This document shows positions 37,758 to 45,727 of a stretch of DNA of 56,963 nt, one piece after another (position 1 is the stretch's first letter; the number at the start of each line of letters is the position of its first letter). Under the pieces are notes generated by a model. The model searched no databases, was not told the DNA's origin, and saw only the letters and a program-made list of their open reading frames with translations. This stretch comes from a virus, in the IMG/VR virus record IMGVR_UViG_3300024520_000086, positions 1 to 56,963 of that record; one strand, written 5' to 3'. The translations under genes and the position numbers were made by a program.

Positions 37758-38573
37758 CTATATATCTAATACACTAACGGAGCTATGCATAGACTGGTGG
37801 ACTTTTTCCGTCACAACCATCACATTATCCTTATCCCAAAAAGGATCAAAGCTCTCTATAGCCGCCAAGCGCTCTTCCTGAGATGTAAATCCATTAGGAT
37901 TGGCTTGCATGAAGTCATCTAGTAGCTCAGCTAATGTCTTCTTATGGTGAACATTGAGCCTGTCCCCACGCTGACCCGTTACCTCGCAGGTATAGTCAGA
38001 TGCACGAAAAATCTCATCTCGCCAATTGACATATTTTGCACAATTCCTCACCATCTTATTTAACTCTAATTTGCCACCCTTCCAATGGGGGCTGCGCTCA
38101 CCGTGAATTTCAATCTTGATGTTGTGTTTATGAAGCACCTCACATATAGTATCCTGATATTTCAATCCATAATGCTTTGCTATTTGCATTGCGTTCATGC
38201 CATCTTGATACATTTTAATAATTTCTTCATCAGCACCACGCTTTTTATAACCAACAGCAACCAAGCCTTCAACACGACTTCGTAGCTCTATCCCAGCATG
38301 CGTAAGACGCTCCCAAACCGAACTAGGTGCCATTTTAAACTGTTCAGCAATCTGTGTAATAGACTGCCCCTGTTGATATAGGTCAACCATCGCCTGAGCG
38401 TCAGCTTTTTGTTGCCAGCTACCATTCTTCTTGGGTTCTATCCCATTCATTCGTAGATGCTTATACACCATATAAAGAGTGACGTCCAACTCTTTCGCCA
38501 CTCTCTCTCCGGTGCCGTACTTCTTATATAACTCAACTACCCTAGTTGCCTTCTCCTCCGTCATCTTACCCAT
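37758..38573 (-). CDS. HNH homing endonuclease with three helix-turn-helix repeats
   Basis: 271 residues from the ATG at 38573, with GGATAGG upstream. A longer frame would begin at a TTG inside the terminator and is rejected. Three repeats of a helix-turn-helix unit fill the first 145 residues (around GERVAKELDVTLYMVYKHL, ITQIAEQFKMAPSSVWERL and AMQIAKHYGLKYQDTICEV). The C-terminal HNH nuclease has YTCEVTGQ, LNVHHKKTL and FWDKDNVMVV with a final His. It is inserted between the capsid and connector genes and ends over the next gene's promoter-like motif. Confidence 0.9.
   Translation of the reverse strand: MGKMTEEKATRVVELYKKYGTGERVAKELDVTLYMVYKHLRMNGIEPKKNGSWQQKADAQAMVDLYQQGQSITQIAEQFKMAPSSVWERLTHAGIELRSRVEGLVAVGYKKRGADEEIIKMYQDGMNAMQIAKHYGLKYQDTICEVLHKHNIKIEIHGERSPHWKGGKLELNKMVRNCAKYVNWRDEIFRASDYTCEVTGQRGDRLNVHHKKTLAELLDDFMQANPNGFTSQEERLAAIESFDPFWDKDNVMVVTEKVHQSMHSSVSVLDI
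37765..37778 (-). promoter_or_regulatory. Late promoter-like motif, site 4
   Basis: The minus strand reads GTTAGTGTATTAGA. It lies within the last codons of the HNH gene and 18 bases before the connector start. AGGAGG follows immediately. Confidence 0.55.
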
Positions 38574-38590
38574 TATCCTATCCTCGTATA

Positions 38591-38628
38591 AAAGAAAAAA
38601 GAGCAGCAACCTTTCGGCTGCTACTCTT
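38591..38628 (-). terminator. Strong intrinsic terminator after the capsid gene
   Basis: On the minus strand a 13-bp stem (AAGAGTAGCAGCC with GGTTGCTGCTCTT, two G-U pairs) closes a GAAA tetraloop. TTTTCTTTT follows directly. It lies about 50 bases beyond the capsid stop. It could also act as a 5' hairpin for a transcript starting at the motif just upstream. Confidence 0.9.
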
Positions 38629-38641
38629 CTTATACACTAGA
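38627..38641 (-). promoter_or_regulatory. Late promoter-like motif, site 5
   Basis: The minus strand reads ATCTAGTGTATAAGA, directly upstream of the terminator hairpin and after the capsid stop. If active, the transcript would begin at the hairpin and continue, if not terminated, into the HNH gene. Confidence 0.5.
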
Positions 38642-38676
38642 TCGCCGAGTGTTATTCGGAGTTTTTTAGAATGATC

Positions 38677-39705
38677 CTAAAAGGCTCCAATTAAAACGCG
38701 CCTATTGTCAAGACATGCAAATCCATGCCGCATCCAACCAAATATGCCCATGCGTTGGAAGCGAACTAGCGCTTCGTCATCATAGACCTCCAACTCTTCC
38801 TTGATTGGCATCACGAAAGAATCTTCCGTACTTAGGTCGAGCCCCATTACGAACTGCTCGGTCCCCGTCGGCTTGGAAAGACTTAGGACGGTCTCAAGGA
38901 ATGCATCGTATTCCTGATCCTGACCATACTCAGTCATCGCGTGTAGGATAACACCATAAATCTGAGCTAAGCCCTTTTCAGCGCTCATAAAGATTTGACG
39001 GCGGGTAAAATCGTCTACCCGACTGGCATCCCATGCACGGACACATTCCATTGCTTCTAGAGATAGGTAAAGATCAGTCAAACGACCGGCGTTACCATTA
39101 CCACCTGCACCGCGCGTCATTGCGGTATGCATTCGACTTACTAGCTCTTTTGTGAACTCACCAGGATTCGGAGCAGTCGTGAGACAACTAGACGAACCAG
39201 TGAGGACAGCAGTGCCTGAAGCCTCCACGACCAGACCACGATCTGCCCCAGCGGCGAGAACACAGCGCCAGCCATCAGAGTTAATCTTACGAACAAAGCC
39301 AGCCTCGAAGACTTGCAATGCGCGCTTGACTACATCCCAACGTGCTTCCTTCATGAACTTAATGTCCCAGTCGATTGAGTTACCAATCTTGAAGGTCGGA
39401 ACGTTGATTTCCGATGCCTCAACTCTTCGTTCGGGCAGACGACCCTGCTCGGGAAGAGTATAAGCGGTGTAAGTGTCCTCATCACCAGGACGGACAAAAT
39501 CTAGCGGGTAGCTAGCTGTCGATCCATAAGGGATGACCTGTGGGCTATAAATATCACCTAGGTTGTCAGCATCAAAGATGCCTCGACGTAGGGGAGATAT
39601 AAGCTCCTGTGCGAAAGCCTTTCTTGCGGCTTCTGCCTTTCGCTGATCGCGGGAGGCCATGGCACGTAGGAGCGTAAGAGTTTCCTCATTTTGCTTCTCA
39701 TACAT
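38677..39705 (-). CDS. Major capsid protein
   Basis: 342 residues with the secondary-structure order of an HK97-fold capsid: N-terminal helical arm, DFVRPGDEDTYTAYTLPEQG loop, a long spine helix (WDVVKRALQVFEAGFVRKIN), then A-domain and a C-terminal strand. Codon use and the perfect AAAGGAGG site suggest strong expression. It follows protease/scaffold and decoration genes and is followed by a terminator. It assembles the icosahedral head. The fold is inferred from position, length and pattern, not from a search. Confidence 0.82.
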   Translation of the reverse strand: MYEKQNEETLTLLRAMASRDQRKAEAARKAFAQELISPLRRGIFDADNLGDIYSPQVIPYGSTASYPLDFVRPGDEDTYTAYTLPEQGRLPERRVEASEINVPTFKIGNSIDWDIKFMKEARWDVVKRALQVFEAGFVRKINSDGWRCVLAAGADRGLVVEASGTAVLTGSSSCLTTAPNPGEFTKELVSRMHTAMTRGAGGNGNAGRLTDLYLSLEAMECVRAWDASRVDDFTRRQIFMSAEKGLAQIYGVILHAMTEYGQDQEYDAFLETVLSLSKPTGTEQFVMGLDLSTEDSFVMPIKEELEVYDDEALVRFQRMGIFGWMRHGFACLDNRRVLIGAF

Positions 39706-39723
39706 TATTATTTCCTCCTTTGA

Positions 39724-40203
39724 TTATTGAAGTTCTATGCGAACTTTTGCATAAGTGCTGACAACAGCAGACATAAATTGACCAACTCTCTGACCGTCAC
39801 TAAGGGCTCCGGAAGGAGCGAGGTTAGCATTACCAATCTTGCCATCTTGGGCGAGATAAGCGGGCTGACCTGCGGCAATAGCAACGCCGCCATTGGCAAT
39901 CACGAGGTTGGTTTCAACCTCACCACGACGTAGCAGCGTTACAGGTGTACCGATATCATCGGTATCATACTGCGAGCGCTCTGTTTCTTTAGCATAGTCA
40001 AACGATTCACGGGTGTTCAGAAGCAGACCGATGGGATAAATACCAGACCCCTCGTTCAATACAATCTGATCAGCAGCGACAACATCTACTAAGCCAGCAG
40101 TGCCCGAAGCTACACAGACGGTCCCTGGTTCCGCAGCGCGGTTCAGAGAATAATCTATTGTAGTCTCGTGAATGTGACTTAGGCCTCCACTTTTAAGTGC
40201 CAT
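39724..40203 (-). CDS. Head decoration-like protein, paralogue 1
   Basis: 159 residues, small, Ala/Gly/Val rich, between the scaffold and capsid genes, where phages place capsid-stabilising decoration proteins. Segments AAEPGTVCVASGTAGLVDVV and AAGQPAYLAQDGKIGNA are typical of this class. A good AGGAGG site precedes the ATG. It is homologous to 35921-36469 in the neck cluster. Probably binds the expanded head surface. Confidence 0.72.
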   Translation of the reverse strand: MALKSGGLSHIHETTIDYSLNRAAEPGTVCVASGTAGLVDVVAADQIVLNEGSGIYPIGLLLNTRESFDYAKETERSQYDTDDIGTPVTLLRRGEVETNLVIANGGVAIAAGQPAYLAQDGKIGNANLAPSGALSDGQRVGQFMSAVVSTYAKVRIELQ

Positions 40204-40205
40204 GA

Positions 40206-41120
40206 TTAGACCTCCTTGTCCTTATTGGTACTCGGTAGAAGACTAGCCACTAGATGCCCCATTGGGGAATTACTATCACCTTCACCAGCGCCAGCGCCAG
40301 CTAGGTTAGGCTCGTCAACCTCCTCAAACATGGTGTCAAGATCCGCCGTCAACTTAGAACGGGGGGTGCGTGACATGTCAGCAGGAGCGCTACCGTTACG
40401 AGTGTTCAAAGTTGCACCCTCGTCATCAATAGGAGTCTCACGCTGTGATGGAGAAAGAAGTCCCGCTTCCGTGTCTTCTTTCTTGTCCTTGCCGTCCTTC
40501 TTGTCTTTCTTCTTAAAGTCAATGAATTTCTTAGCAAAGATTTGCTTATCTTCAAACCACTCGTTATAGTCTTCGTCAGAAGCCTTCGCGAGACCGTCTT
40601 TTAGATATTTTGCGACCTCTTCCTTAGTGAACTCAAGTACCTCAGCGAAGAGATAATTAATTTCATTAGTTCGTAGATCAGCTTTTATAGAATCAAGTTC
40701 TGCTTTTAGCAGCTTATTCTCTTCGATCAGCTCAGTGTCAGACGCCGTGGTCTTGCTTTCAACAAGAGCCTCAGCAACTGCCTTACGACTATCTGCAATC
40801 CAAGCAACCTTAGCAGCAAATACTGCGTCACCTGCGCCATCTCCTGTGACCTCTAGAGCACGATCGATCTTGGCGATCTCCTCAGGTGTGTCAGAAGTTG
40901 CACCGGCATATGCCTGTTCGATAGCCGTCTGAAGCCTTTCTAGAGTACTCTCAGCCCCTTTAAGGCTGTCTTCTAGAGCTGTTACGCGGGAAACGGCGAC
41001 ATCTAGATCAGCCTTCGTGCGCTTGCTAGCTTCGGCGCGCTCGCGCGCATCGAGAAGCTTCTCAACACTCTGGGTGATCTCGTCAGCGTTACCTGCGGCA
41101 GCGCGGTTCAGATCGTTCAT
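40206..41120 (-). CDS. Nested scaffold protein (internal in-frame start)
   Basis: An in-frame ATG at 41120 (protein beginning MNDLNRAAAGN) has a perfect GGAGG five bases upstream. It is far better than the site of the full-length protease. It would give a 304-residue scaffold lacking the protease domain, with coiled-coil segments and a charged C-terminus. This is the same economy as lambda C/Nu3. Abundant scaffold with scarce protease-scaffold fusion is the expected stoichiometry. Confidence 0.75.
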   Translation of the reverse strand: MNDLNRAAAGNADEITQSVEKLLDARERAEASKRTKADLDVAVSRVTALEDSLKGAESTLERLQTAIEQAYAGATSDTPEEIAKIDRALEVTGDGAGDAVFAAKVAWIADSRKAVAEALVESKTTASDTELIEENKLLKAELDSIKADLRTNEINYLFAEVLEFTKEEVAKYLKDGLAKASDEDYNEWFEDKQIFAKKFIDFKKKDKKDGKDKKEDTEAGLLSPSQRETPIDDEGATLNTRNGSAPADMSRTPRSKLTADLDTMFEEVDEPNLAGAGAGEGDSNSPMGHLVASLLPSTNKDKEV

Positions 41121-41948
41121 GTTAACCTCCATTGGTTCATTACTAAACAACGTTGTTTTTGTAATGACTTGATCCTGAGCCAAGTCATCACTGCCTGCAC
41201 CGATTTCTTCCAATACTTTAATTGGATCGAATGCAAAGTGATTGAGAATAAATGAGCGTTGATTAGCTGGGCGATCTACAAAGGCGATACCACCAAAGGA
41301 GACACCAACTAGTGCTCTACCGATACGCATATTATTAAATATACCAGTTCCACCGTTCGCACGAAGATGTGCGTCCAGGAATGCGGTTTCTGGTTTACGA
41401 GCGATGTGATCAAACAATTCACCAGACTGGTTATAAAGCCCATATCCGTAATTGTCAAACCAACATTCCATAGATACGAAAAGACTGCCCTGCTCAATAC
41501 GCTGGACAATCTCATCCGCAGTTATTTTAATGTGAGGAAGCTGGTGCCAAACAACACCCTGGATAACTAACTCAATCGGCTGATTATCAATTTCCTCTAC
41601 AGTAAGGGGATTCCCCTTAAGATCACGAGCCTCGACGGCATACATAGCACCTAGGATACGTTTATCGTCGTGCTGCCAATTCATAGGCTTTAAAAGCGGA
41701 CTTGAGATGGCGCGCTTTAATTCTTCACGGGTAAAAGCATCATCATTATCATTAATGCCTTCGCTGACTAATACCGCCTCTACGTGCAACAAATCAGCCT
41801 GCTTCTGTAGCTCATCAACATTATCCAATGTTCGCGAGAGCGTAGATAAAGCTGCAGTTATCTTCTCGCTATTGAGCTTAGAAGGTCGTGCGAACTTAAC
41901 CTCTCGAACGGCTATTGCTCGTATTTTAGAATAGTCTTTATTACCCAT
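40206..41948 (-). CDS. Prohead protease fused to scaffold
   Basis: 580 residues. The N-terminal ~270 residues resemble prohead serine proteases, with HVEAVLVSEGINDND, LLKPMNWQHDDKRILGA and GVSFGGIAFVDRPANQRSF. The His in NWQHD and Ser in VSFGG are candidates for the active site. The C-terminal ~300 residues are a coiled-coil, Lys/Asp/Glu-rich scaffold. The ATG has almost no ribosome binding site and follows the promoter-like motif by only five or so bases. A strong internal start makes the scaffold alone. Role: scaffold guides head assembly and the protease removes it at maturation. Confidence 0.78.
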   Translation of the reverse strand: MGNKDYSKIRAIAVREVKFARPSKLNSEKITAALSTLSRTLDNVDELQKQADLLHVEAVLVSEGINDNDDAFTREELKRAISSPLLKPMNWQHDDKRILGAMYAVEARDLKGNPLTVEEIDNQPIELVIQGVVWHQLPHIKITADEIVQRIEQGSLFVSMECWFDNYGYGLYNQSGELFDHIARKPETAFLDAHLRANGGTGIFNNMRIGRALVGVSFGGIAFVDRPANQRSFILNHFAFDPIKVLEEIGAGSDDLAQDQVITKTTLFSNEPMEVNMNDLNRAAAGNADEITQSVEKLLDARERAEASKRTKADLDVAVSRVTALEDSLKGAESTLERLQTAIEQAYAGATSDTPEEIAKIDRALEVTGDGAGDAVFAAKVAWIADSRKAVAEALVESKTTASDTELIEENKLLKAELDSIKADLRTNEINYLFAEVLEFTKEEVAKYLKDGLAKASDEDYNEWFEDKQIFAKKFIDFKKKDKKDGKDKKEDTEAGLLSPSQRETPIDDEGATLNTRNGSAPADMSRTPRSKLTADLDTMFEEVDEPNLAGAGAGEGDSNSPMGHLVASLLPSTNKDKEV

Positions 41949-41952
41949 AACA

Positions 41953-41968
41953 GTCTAATACACTAAAA
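41953..41968 (-). promoter_or_regulatory. Late promoter-like motif, site 6
   Basis: The minus strand reads TTTTAGTGTATTAGAC, just upstream of the protease start at 41948. A transcript starting here would have almost no leader for the protease, while serving the scaffold, decoration and capsid genes well. Confidence 0.62.
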
Positions 41969-41989
41969 CTTTATATCTAGTTGGCGGAT

Positions 41990-42610
41990 TTAGTTCTTAT
42001 CCACCCTCTCATTACGCTTCTTAATCATCTCAGCGCGTGGACCGCTAGCGGGGCCAAAGTTCTCTTCCTGGTGGATATGCTTGCCGTCAGGGGCATTATG
42101 CTGATGCGTGTGAGGACCATCTATCTCAATCATAGTGCCAGGACTAGCAAATTTAAATTGTAGCAATTCTTCCCGACTATATCGGTGAGTGTGATGACCT
42201 AGCTGATCTTGAGGACCATGTTTGTGCCCACCGCCTAATGGACCACTAGGATAATGAGCGTGCAAACCATATGCATTATCTTTACCATGAATATGGAATC
42301 CATAATAAAGAGCCTCGTCAGCTTCAGACTCGATGGGACGATCCCAATAATGCTCTAATTCTCTAGCTGTTTTATTTCTGACATCCTCATCAGTCTCAAA
42401 AACATCAGACCCTGTCGCATCTGTCTTTTTATCTTTCTTCTTCTTATCCTTCGGCTTGGCATCATCGTCGCTATATTGCTTAGCGTCTTTCGGTCTCATA
42501 GTCCCACCCTTAGTAAACTCAGTATAGGTGTCTAAAGGATCGTGGCCTACTAGAGACTGAAACTCTTCAAGGGTAAGACCTAACAAACGCGCCCTTACTA
42601 AATCATTCAT
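41990..42610 (-). CDS. Histidine-rich head-cluster protein
   Basis: 206 residues. The first 90 residues are charged with a Lys/Asp run (KPKDKKKKDKKTD). Residues 100-185 carry 14 of the protein's 16 His, with seven His-x-His pairs, for example GFHIHGKDN, GLHAHYPSG, GGHKHGPQ, GHHTHRYS, GPHTHQHN and GKHIHQ. Such spacing suggests binding of transition metals or a His-lined beta structure. The gene lies between the portal and protease genes and overlaps its neighbour by one base. The role is unknown; it may be a minor head protein or internal core component. Confidence 0.62.
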   Translation of the reverse strand: MNDLVRARLLGLTLEEFQSLVGHDPLDTYTEFTKGGTMRPKDAKQYSDDDAKPKDKKKKDKKTDATGSDVFETDEDVRNKTARELEHYWDRPIESEADEALYYGFHIHGKDNAYGLHAHYPSGPLGGGHKHGPQDQLGHHTHRYSREELLQFKFASPGTMIEIDGPHTHQHNAPDGKHIHQEENFGPASGPRAEMIKKRNERVDKN

Positions 42611-42834
42611 TATTCTTCCTCGGTGATATAACGATCGCGAGGAGTCACGTGAATATTTGCAGGATCGCTAGAATCACTACGAGTCTTCCCGTAGGCTCCT
42701 ACACTCCCGGAGGAACGATTATCTAAATGAGAAACGGTTTTGATCGGAGACACCATAAAGGTAATACGACGAATACGATTACGATTGCCACCGACTTCTC
42801 CATCAAATGGTCCTGGGGTACTTGCGATTGCCAT
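42610..42834 (-). CDS. Small conserved-looking head-cluster protein
   Basis: 74 residues from the ATG at 42834 with AAGGAG seven bases upstream. The track-length version adds an unlikely N-terminus. The sequence is polar and basic (NRNRIRRITFM), with a flexible Ser/Gly-rich middle and an acidic end. It ends overlapping the next gene by one base. No family was recognised. Confidence 0.6.
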   Translation of the reverse strand: MAIASTPGPFDGEVGGNRNRIRRITFMVSPIKTVSHLDNRSSGSVGAYGKTRSDSSDPANIHVTPRDRYITEEE

Positions 42835-42900
42835 GATTAAGCTCCTTAGATAATGGTATTTGTAAATTAGCAACTAGAAGAGAATTCTAGGGACGACCGC

Positions 42901-43044
42901 CTACTCTTCGGACTTTAGCTCTTTTTCAGCCTCTGCCAATATTTCATCAGTCTTCTTACCCCATACGAATAGCTTCTTTAAATACCCAAGCGCTACGCCT
43001 AAGTATTTTCTAGCTTTCTTCAGGAGTTCCAACAGCTTCTTCAT
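42901..43044 (-). CDS. 47-residue cationic amphipathic peptide gene
   Basis: A small open frame hidden at the end of the portal gene. It starts with ATG at 43044, has GAGG six bases upstream, and ends TAG at 42901. The protein opens MKKLLELLKKARKYLGVALG and continues with YLKKLFVWGKK. It forms an idealised amphipathic helix with Lys/Arg on one side and Leu/Val/Phe on the other, then an acidic tail (DEILAEAEKELKSEE). Its first 35 bases overlap the portal 3' end in another frame. It may act at the membrane or as a head-assembly cofactor. The reading frame fills an otherwise empty gap. Confidence 0.62.
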   Translation of the reverse strand: MKKLLELLKKARKYLGVALGYLKKLFVWGKKTDEILAEAEKELKSEE

Positions 43045-45463
43045 TTGAGTCCTCTAGTAGATCTGCATTGATCGCGGCGAATATATTACACATCAAATCA
43101 AACCGCTCTTCCTTATTACCAGCATCAGCGGCTTCACTTTGATAAAGAGCTAGGATTCTTTCGCATCTCTCATTTAAAGAAATAGAGTCATCACCCTTTA
43201 ATATATCATACACTAAACTCTCAGTAAATGGTGTCTCAGGATTAAGCCCTGCCAAAACACCAACTATGATACCCTCTAGGTCTGTCTTTTGAGCTTTAGT
43301 TAGAGAACGGGAATCGCGCACCTCTTGATTTTTTACAGCTAGCTGTGTAGAAATATCACTGATGGCTTTAAGTGCCGACGTGGCAAATTGATGATACTGC
43401 TGAAACTTATGCACGTTCCCCATCCCCTGTGGTTTAGTCTCACGCTTCTTCTTCTGAGGGGTGCCGGTTTTAACTGGGCGACCACCTTTACCTCCAGCTG
43501 CGGGGGGCGGCTTATTAATTAGGTCACGATTAAATGGGCCGCGAGACACCATAACTGGTGAACGGAACTGATCGTCTGGCTTTTTAACACCCTTATTATT
43601 GTCTTCCTTGACCTTCTTCTCAAACTTCTGACGTTCGGTCTCAACATTAAAATCGGTGCCAAATCTTTCTAGCATGGATTCATCAGAAACTATGCCTCGA
43701 TCATACAAGTCAATCCACAGCTTGCGCTCAGTATTTTCATCACGTAAATTCATTAAGCCCCACTTGATGATCGGGAGCCGTCTAAACTTCATAGCATCAG
43801 AAATCTTCTTGACTTCTACTTGCAACCAATCTTCTAGTTTGCAACGAATAGTCTCTAGTTTCTCTAGTAGCAATTTGATAGACATAAAAGAGTTGGCAAA
43901 ACTACCATTACCAGTCATGACAGATTCAGATACGCCAAGAGCAGCGTAGATATCTTTATCAACTTGAGTATATTTCTTAGGATCCATTATCTTGCCAATA
44001 TCAGGCTGCAAGACTTGGCCTTCGATAAGATCATCCCATACTAAGTGATGAGTTTGCGAGCCACCGGCGATGGCGGCTGCAACTCGTTCTATTTGCTCTG
44101 GATCAGGAACGAACCCTTCCTTTACATCGCCCAATTTGATTAGGGTGATGGCATGCTTCATAGATTCTACTGCGGAGATCTCAGATTGACGCATCAAACG
44201 TTTGAATGCAACCTCTTTATGTGCAGGATAGATCTGTGGGGTAGCCCAGTCTTCATAATCGGCTTTTGTAACGTCTTGGATAACAGATAGTCGACCTTCG
44301 TCCAATCTTAGCTCTGCAGCGTATGGAGACCCTGCCTTTACAGGTTGTAGCTTGCCTTGGAAAATCTCTGGAAGATTTACTTTTGTTGTGCCGATATCCG
44401 CATAATAACGATATGACATGAATTTAGATAAGGGCTTCATATCACGAGCATTTAATAGCATAACCCAATAATGCTCATTAGCAAAGCGCGAACCGCGAGG
44501 CTCCATCTGTAGCGGGTTGAGAGAGACATAATCCCATGGAATCAAACCTTTTTTCTTATCCTTCTTATCAGCAGCTCGTGGATCTGTTGGGTCATTGCGA
44601 GTGCCAGCCTCAACCTTTTCCAACATGACTTCGTTCACCTTGCCTGCCGTGGCATGTTCGCGACATGCCTCACCTAATTTTTGCAAGCGACTAAAATCAT
44701 CATTCGCCAACTCAACAGATATAGTCTTATCTTTGAGGCGCTTCCCATCAGCGTCTTGTAATTCAACAACAAGTTCATCACCAATAAGTTTAGCAGCTAG
44801 CCCACGCTTCATGTGATTTTTCTCAGCAGGCTTTAACTTTGCTTCTTGTGTCCAGATAAACACATTACCCGTACGCAGTAAATCGACCACAAACCGATGC
44901 AAGCGTTCTTTGAGTTTTACTTTAGTTTTCCATGCTTGGAAAAACCTATGTACTGTTACGTCTTCATGAATTAGATCTATACTCTCAACAGCGAAATCAG
45001 CTAGTAGATGCACAATAGTCTGAACTACTCCTTCGGTCTTATAAAGGAGGATACATTGTGCTATGCGTTGATGATCAATGTTAGAGTTGCCACCCCGATT
45101 ATAAACCCAACCTTCTCTACCAGCATACCCACCATACCCACCACCATAGCGAGCTGGATTGCTAAAAGCATCAAAAGGACTAAAGTGAGCTTGGTGAAAA
45201 CCACCACCACCGCCAAATTCTACTGGAGGAGAAAATAGGCCATTACCAGCATGCTCGCCATAAAATCCAACACCGGCACTAGCTTTTGGTTGACTCCGTG
45301 CATAAACACTACCATAGTCTGCCTTGGCATAAGCCGAGCGGAAAGCATCTAGGTCTCCAGGCGCGGTGGGACTATCTACAATAGGAGCAGCATTTAAGAT
45401 GTCCATTGCATCGGGCTCTGTAAGATCCCCACGAGTTTTATTACCGGGTTCATGCTCTGCCAT
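43010..45463 (-). CDS. Portal protein
   Basis: 817 residues. The N-terminal 125 residues are Gly/Tyr/Phe rich and low complexity. From about residue 130 the body follows portal architecture: ILLYKTEGVVQTIVHLLADF, LKERLHRFVVDLLRTGNVFI, DYVSLNPLQMEPRGSRF, and a tunnel/crown region with AALGVSESVMTGNGSFANSF. That last motif is typical of portals. The C-terminus is helical and acidic. It forms the dodecameric DNA gate at one capsid vertex. It has a promoter-like motif and a short hairpin upstream and follows the terminase gene. Confidence 0.85.
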   Translation of the reverse strand: MAEHEPGNKTRGDLTEPDAMDILNAAPIVDSPTAPGDLDAFRSAYAKADYGSVYARSQPKASAGVGFYGEHAGNGLFSPPVEFGGGGGFHQAHFSPFDAFSNPARYGGGYGGYAGREGWVYNRGGNSNIDHQRIAQCILLYKTEGVVQTIVHLLADFAVESIDLIHEDVTVHRFFQAWKTKVKLKERLHRFVVDLLRTGNVFIWTQEAKLKPAEKNHMKRGLAAKLIGDELVVELQDADGKRLKDKTISVELANDDFSRLQKLGEACREHATAGKVNEVMLEKVEAGTRNDPTDPRAADKKDKKKGLIPWDYVSLNPLQMEPRGSRFANEHYWVMLLNARDMKPLSKFMSYRYYADIGTTKVNLPEIFQGKLQPVKAGSPYAAELRLDEGRLSVIQDVTKADYEDWATPQIYPAHKEVAFKRLMRQSEISAVESMKHAITLIKLGDVKEGFVPDPEQIERVAAAIAGGSQTHHLVWDDLIEGQVLQPDIGKIMDPKKYTQVDKDIYAALGVSESVMTGNGSFANSFMSIKLLLEKLETIRCKLEDWLQVEVKKISDAMKFRRLPIIKWGLMNLRDENTERKLWIDLYDRGIVSDESMLERFGTDFNVETERQKFEKKVKEDNNKGVKKPDDQFRSPVMVSRGPFNRDLINKPPPAAGGKGGRPVKTGTPQKKKRETKPQGMGNVHKFQQYHQFATSALKAISDISTQLAVKNQEVRDSRSLTKAQKTDLEGIIVGVLAGLNPETPFTESLVYDILKGDDSISLNERCERILALYQSEAADAGNKEERFDLMCNIFAAINADLLEDSNEEAVGTPEES

Positions 45464-45503
45464 ATTGCCATCTCCTTTTTAGGAATCATGATCGCTCAAA
45501 ACA

Positions 45504-45531
45504 AGGATCACTATCCTCTTATACACTAACT
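45504..45531 (-). promoter_or_regulatory. Late promoter-like motif, site 7, with leader hairpin
   Basis: The minus strand reads GTTAGTGTATAAGAGGAT. Immediately downstream is a 5-bp hairpin (AGGAT-AGTG-ATCCT; 45504-45517). AAAAGGAG then precedes the portal ATG at 45463. It lies at the end of the small gene following the terminase. Confidence 0.62.
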
Positions 45532-45727
45532 AGCGCACATCGAGAGGGCGTTCTACCAACCATCCTCCAGGATGTTCATCTAAAAGTTGTTTTTTAACAG
45601 AGTCGACCTCTTCCTCGGAATAGACAATAGCCGTCGCCGTGGGGTCATCCTCAGGATATGGCGGCCATCCATTTCGGGACACTAATAAATAACAGTCAAT
45701 AGCGTGTGGAAATTTTGATTTATCCAT
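45530..45727 (-). CDS. Small hypothetical protein between terminase and portal
   Basis: 65 residues, with a Pro-rich middle (NGWPPYPEDDP) and an alpha/beta-like remainder ending GGWLVERPLDVR. The start overlaps the terminase stop (TAATG). No family was recognised. Its end overlaps the promoter-like motif for the portal gene by a couple of bases. Confidence 0.6.
   Translation of the reverse strand: MDKSKFPHAIDCYLLVSRNGWPPYPEDDPTATAIVYSEEEVDSVKKQLLDEHPGGWLVERPLDVR

Noticed and set aside
38574-38609. TTG start extending the HNH gene
   Set aside because: It lies in the terminator hairpin and adds a low-complexity opening; the ATG at 38573 has GGATAGG upstream.
43203-43220. TTTAGTGTATGATA inside the portal gene
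   Set aside because: It is in the coding interior with no gene start downstream and departs from the motif after TAGTGTAT; probably chance.
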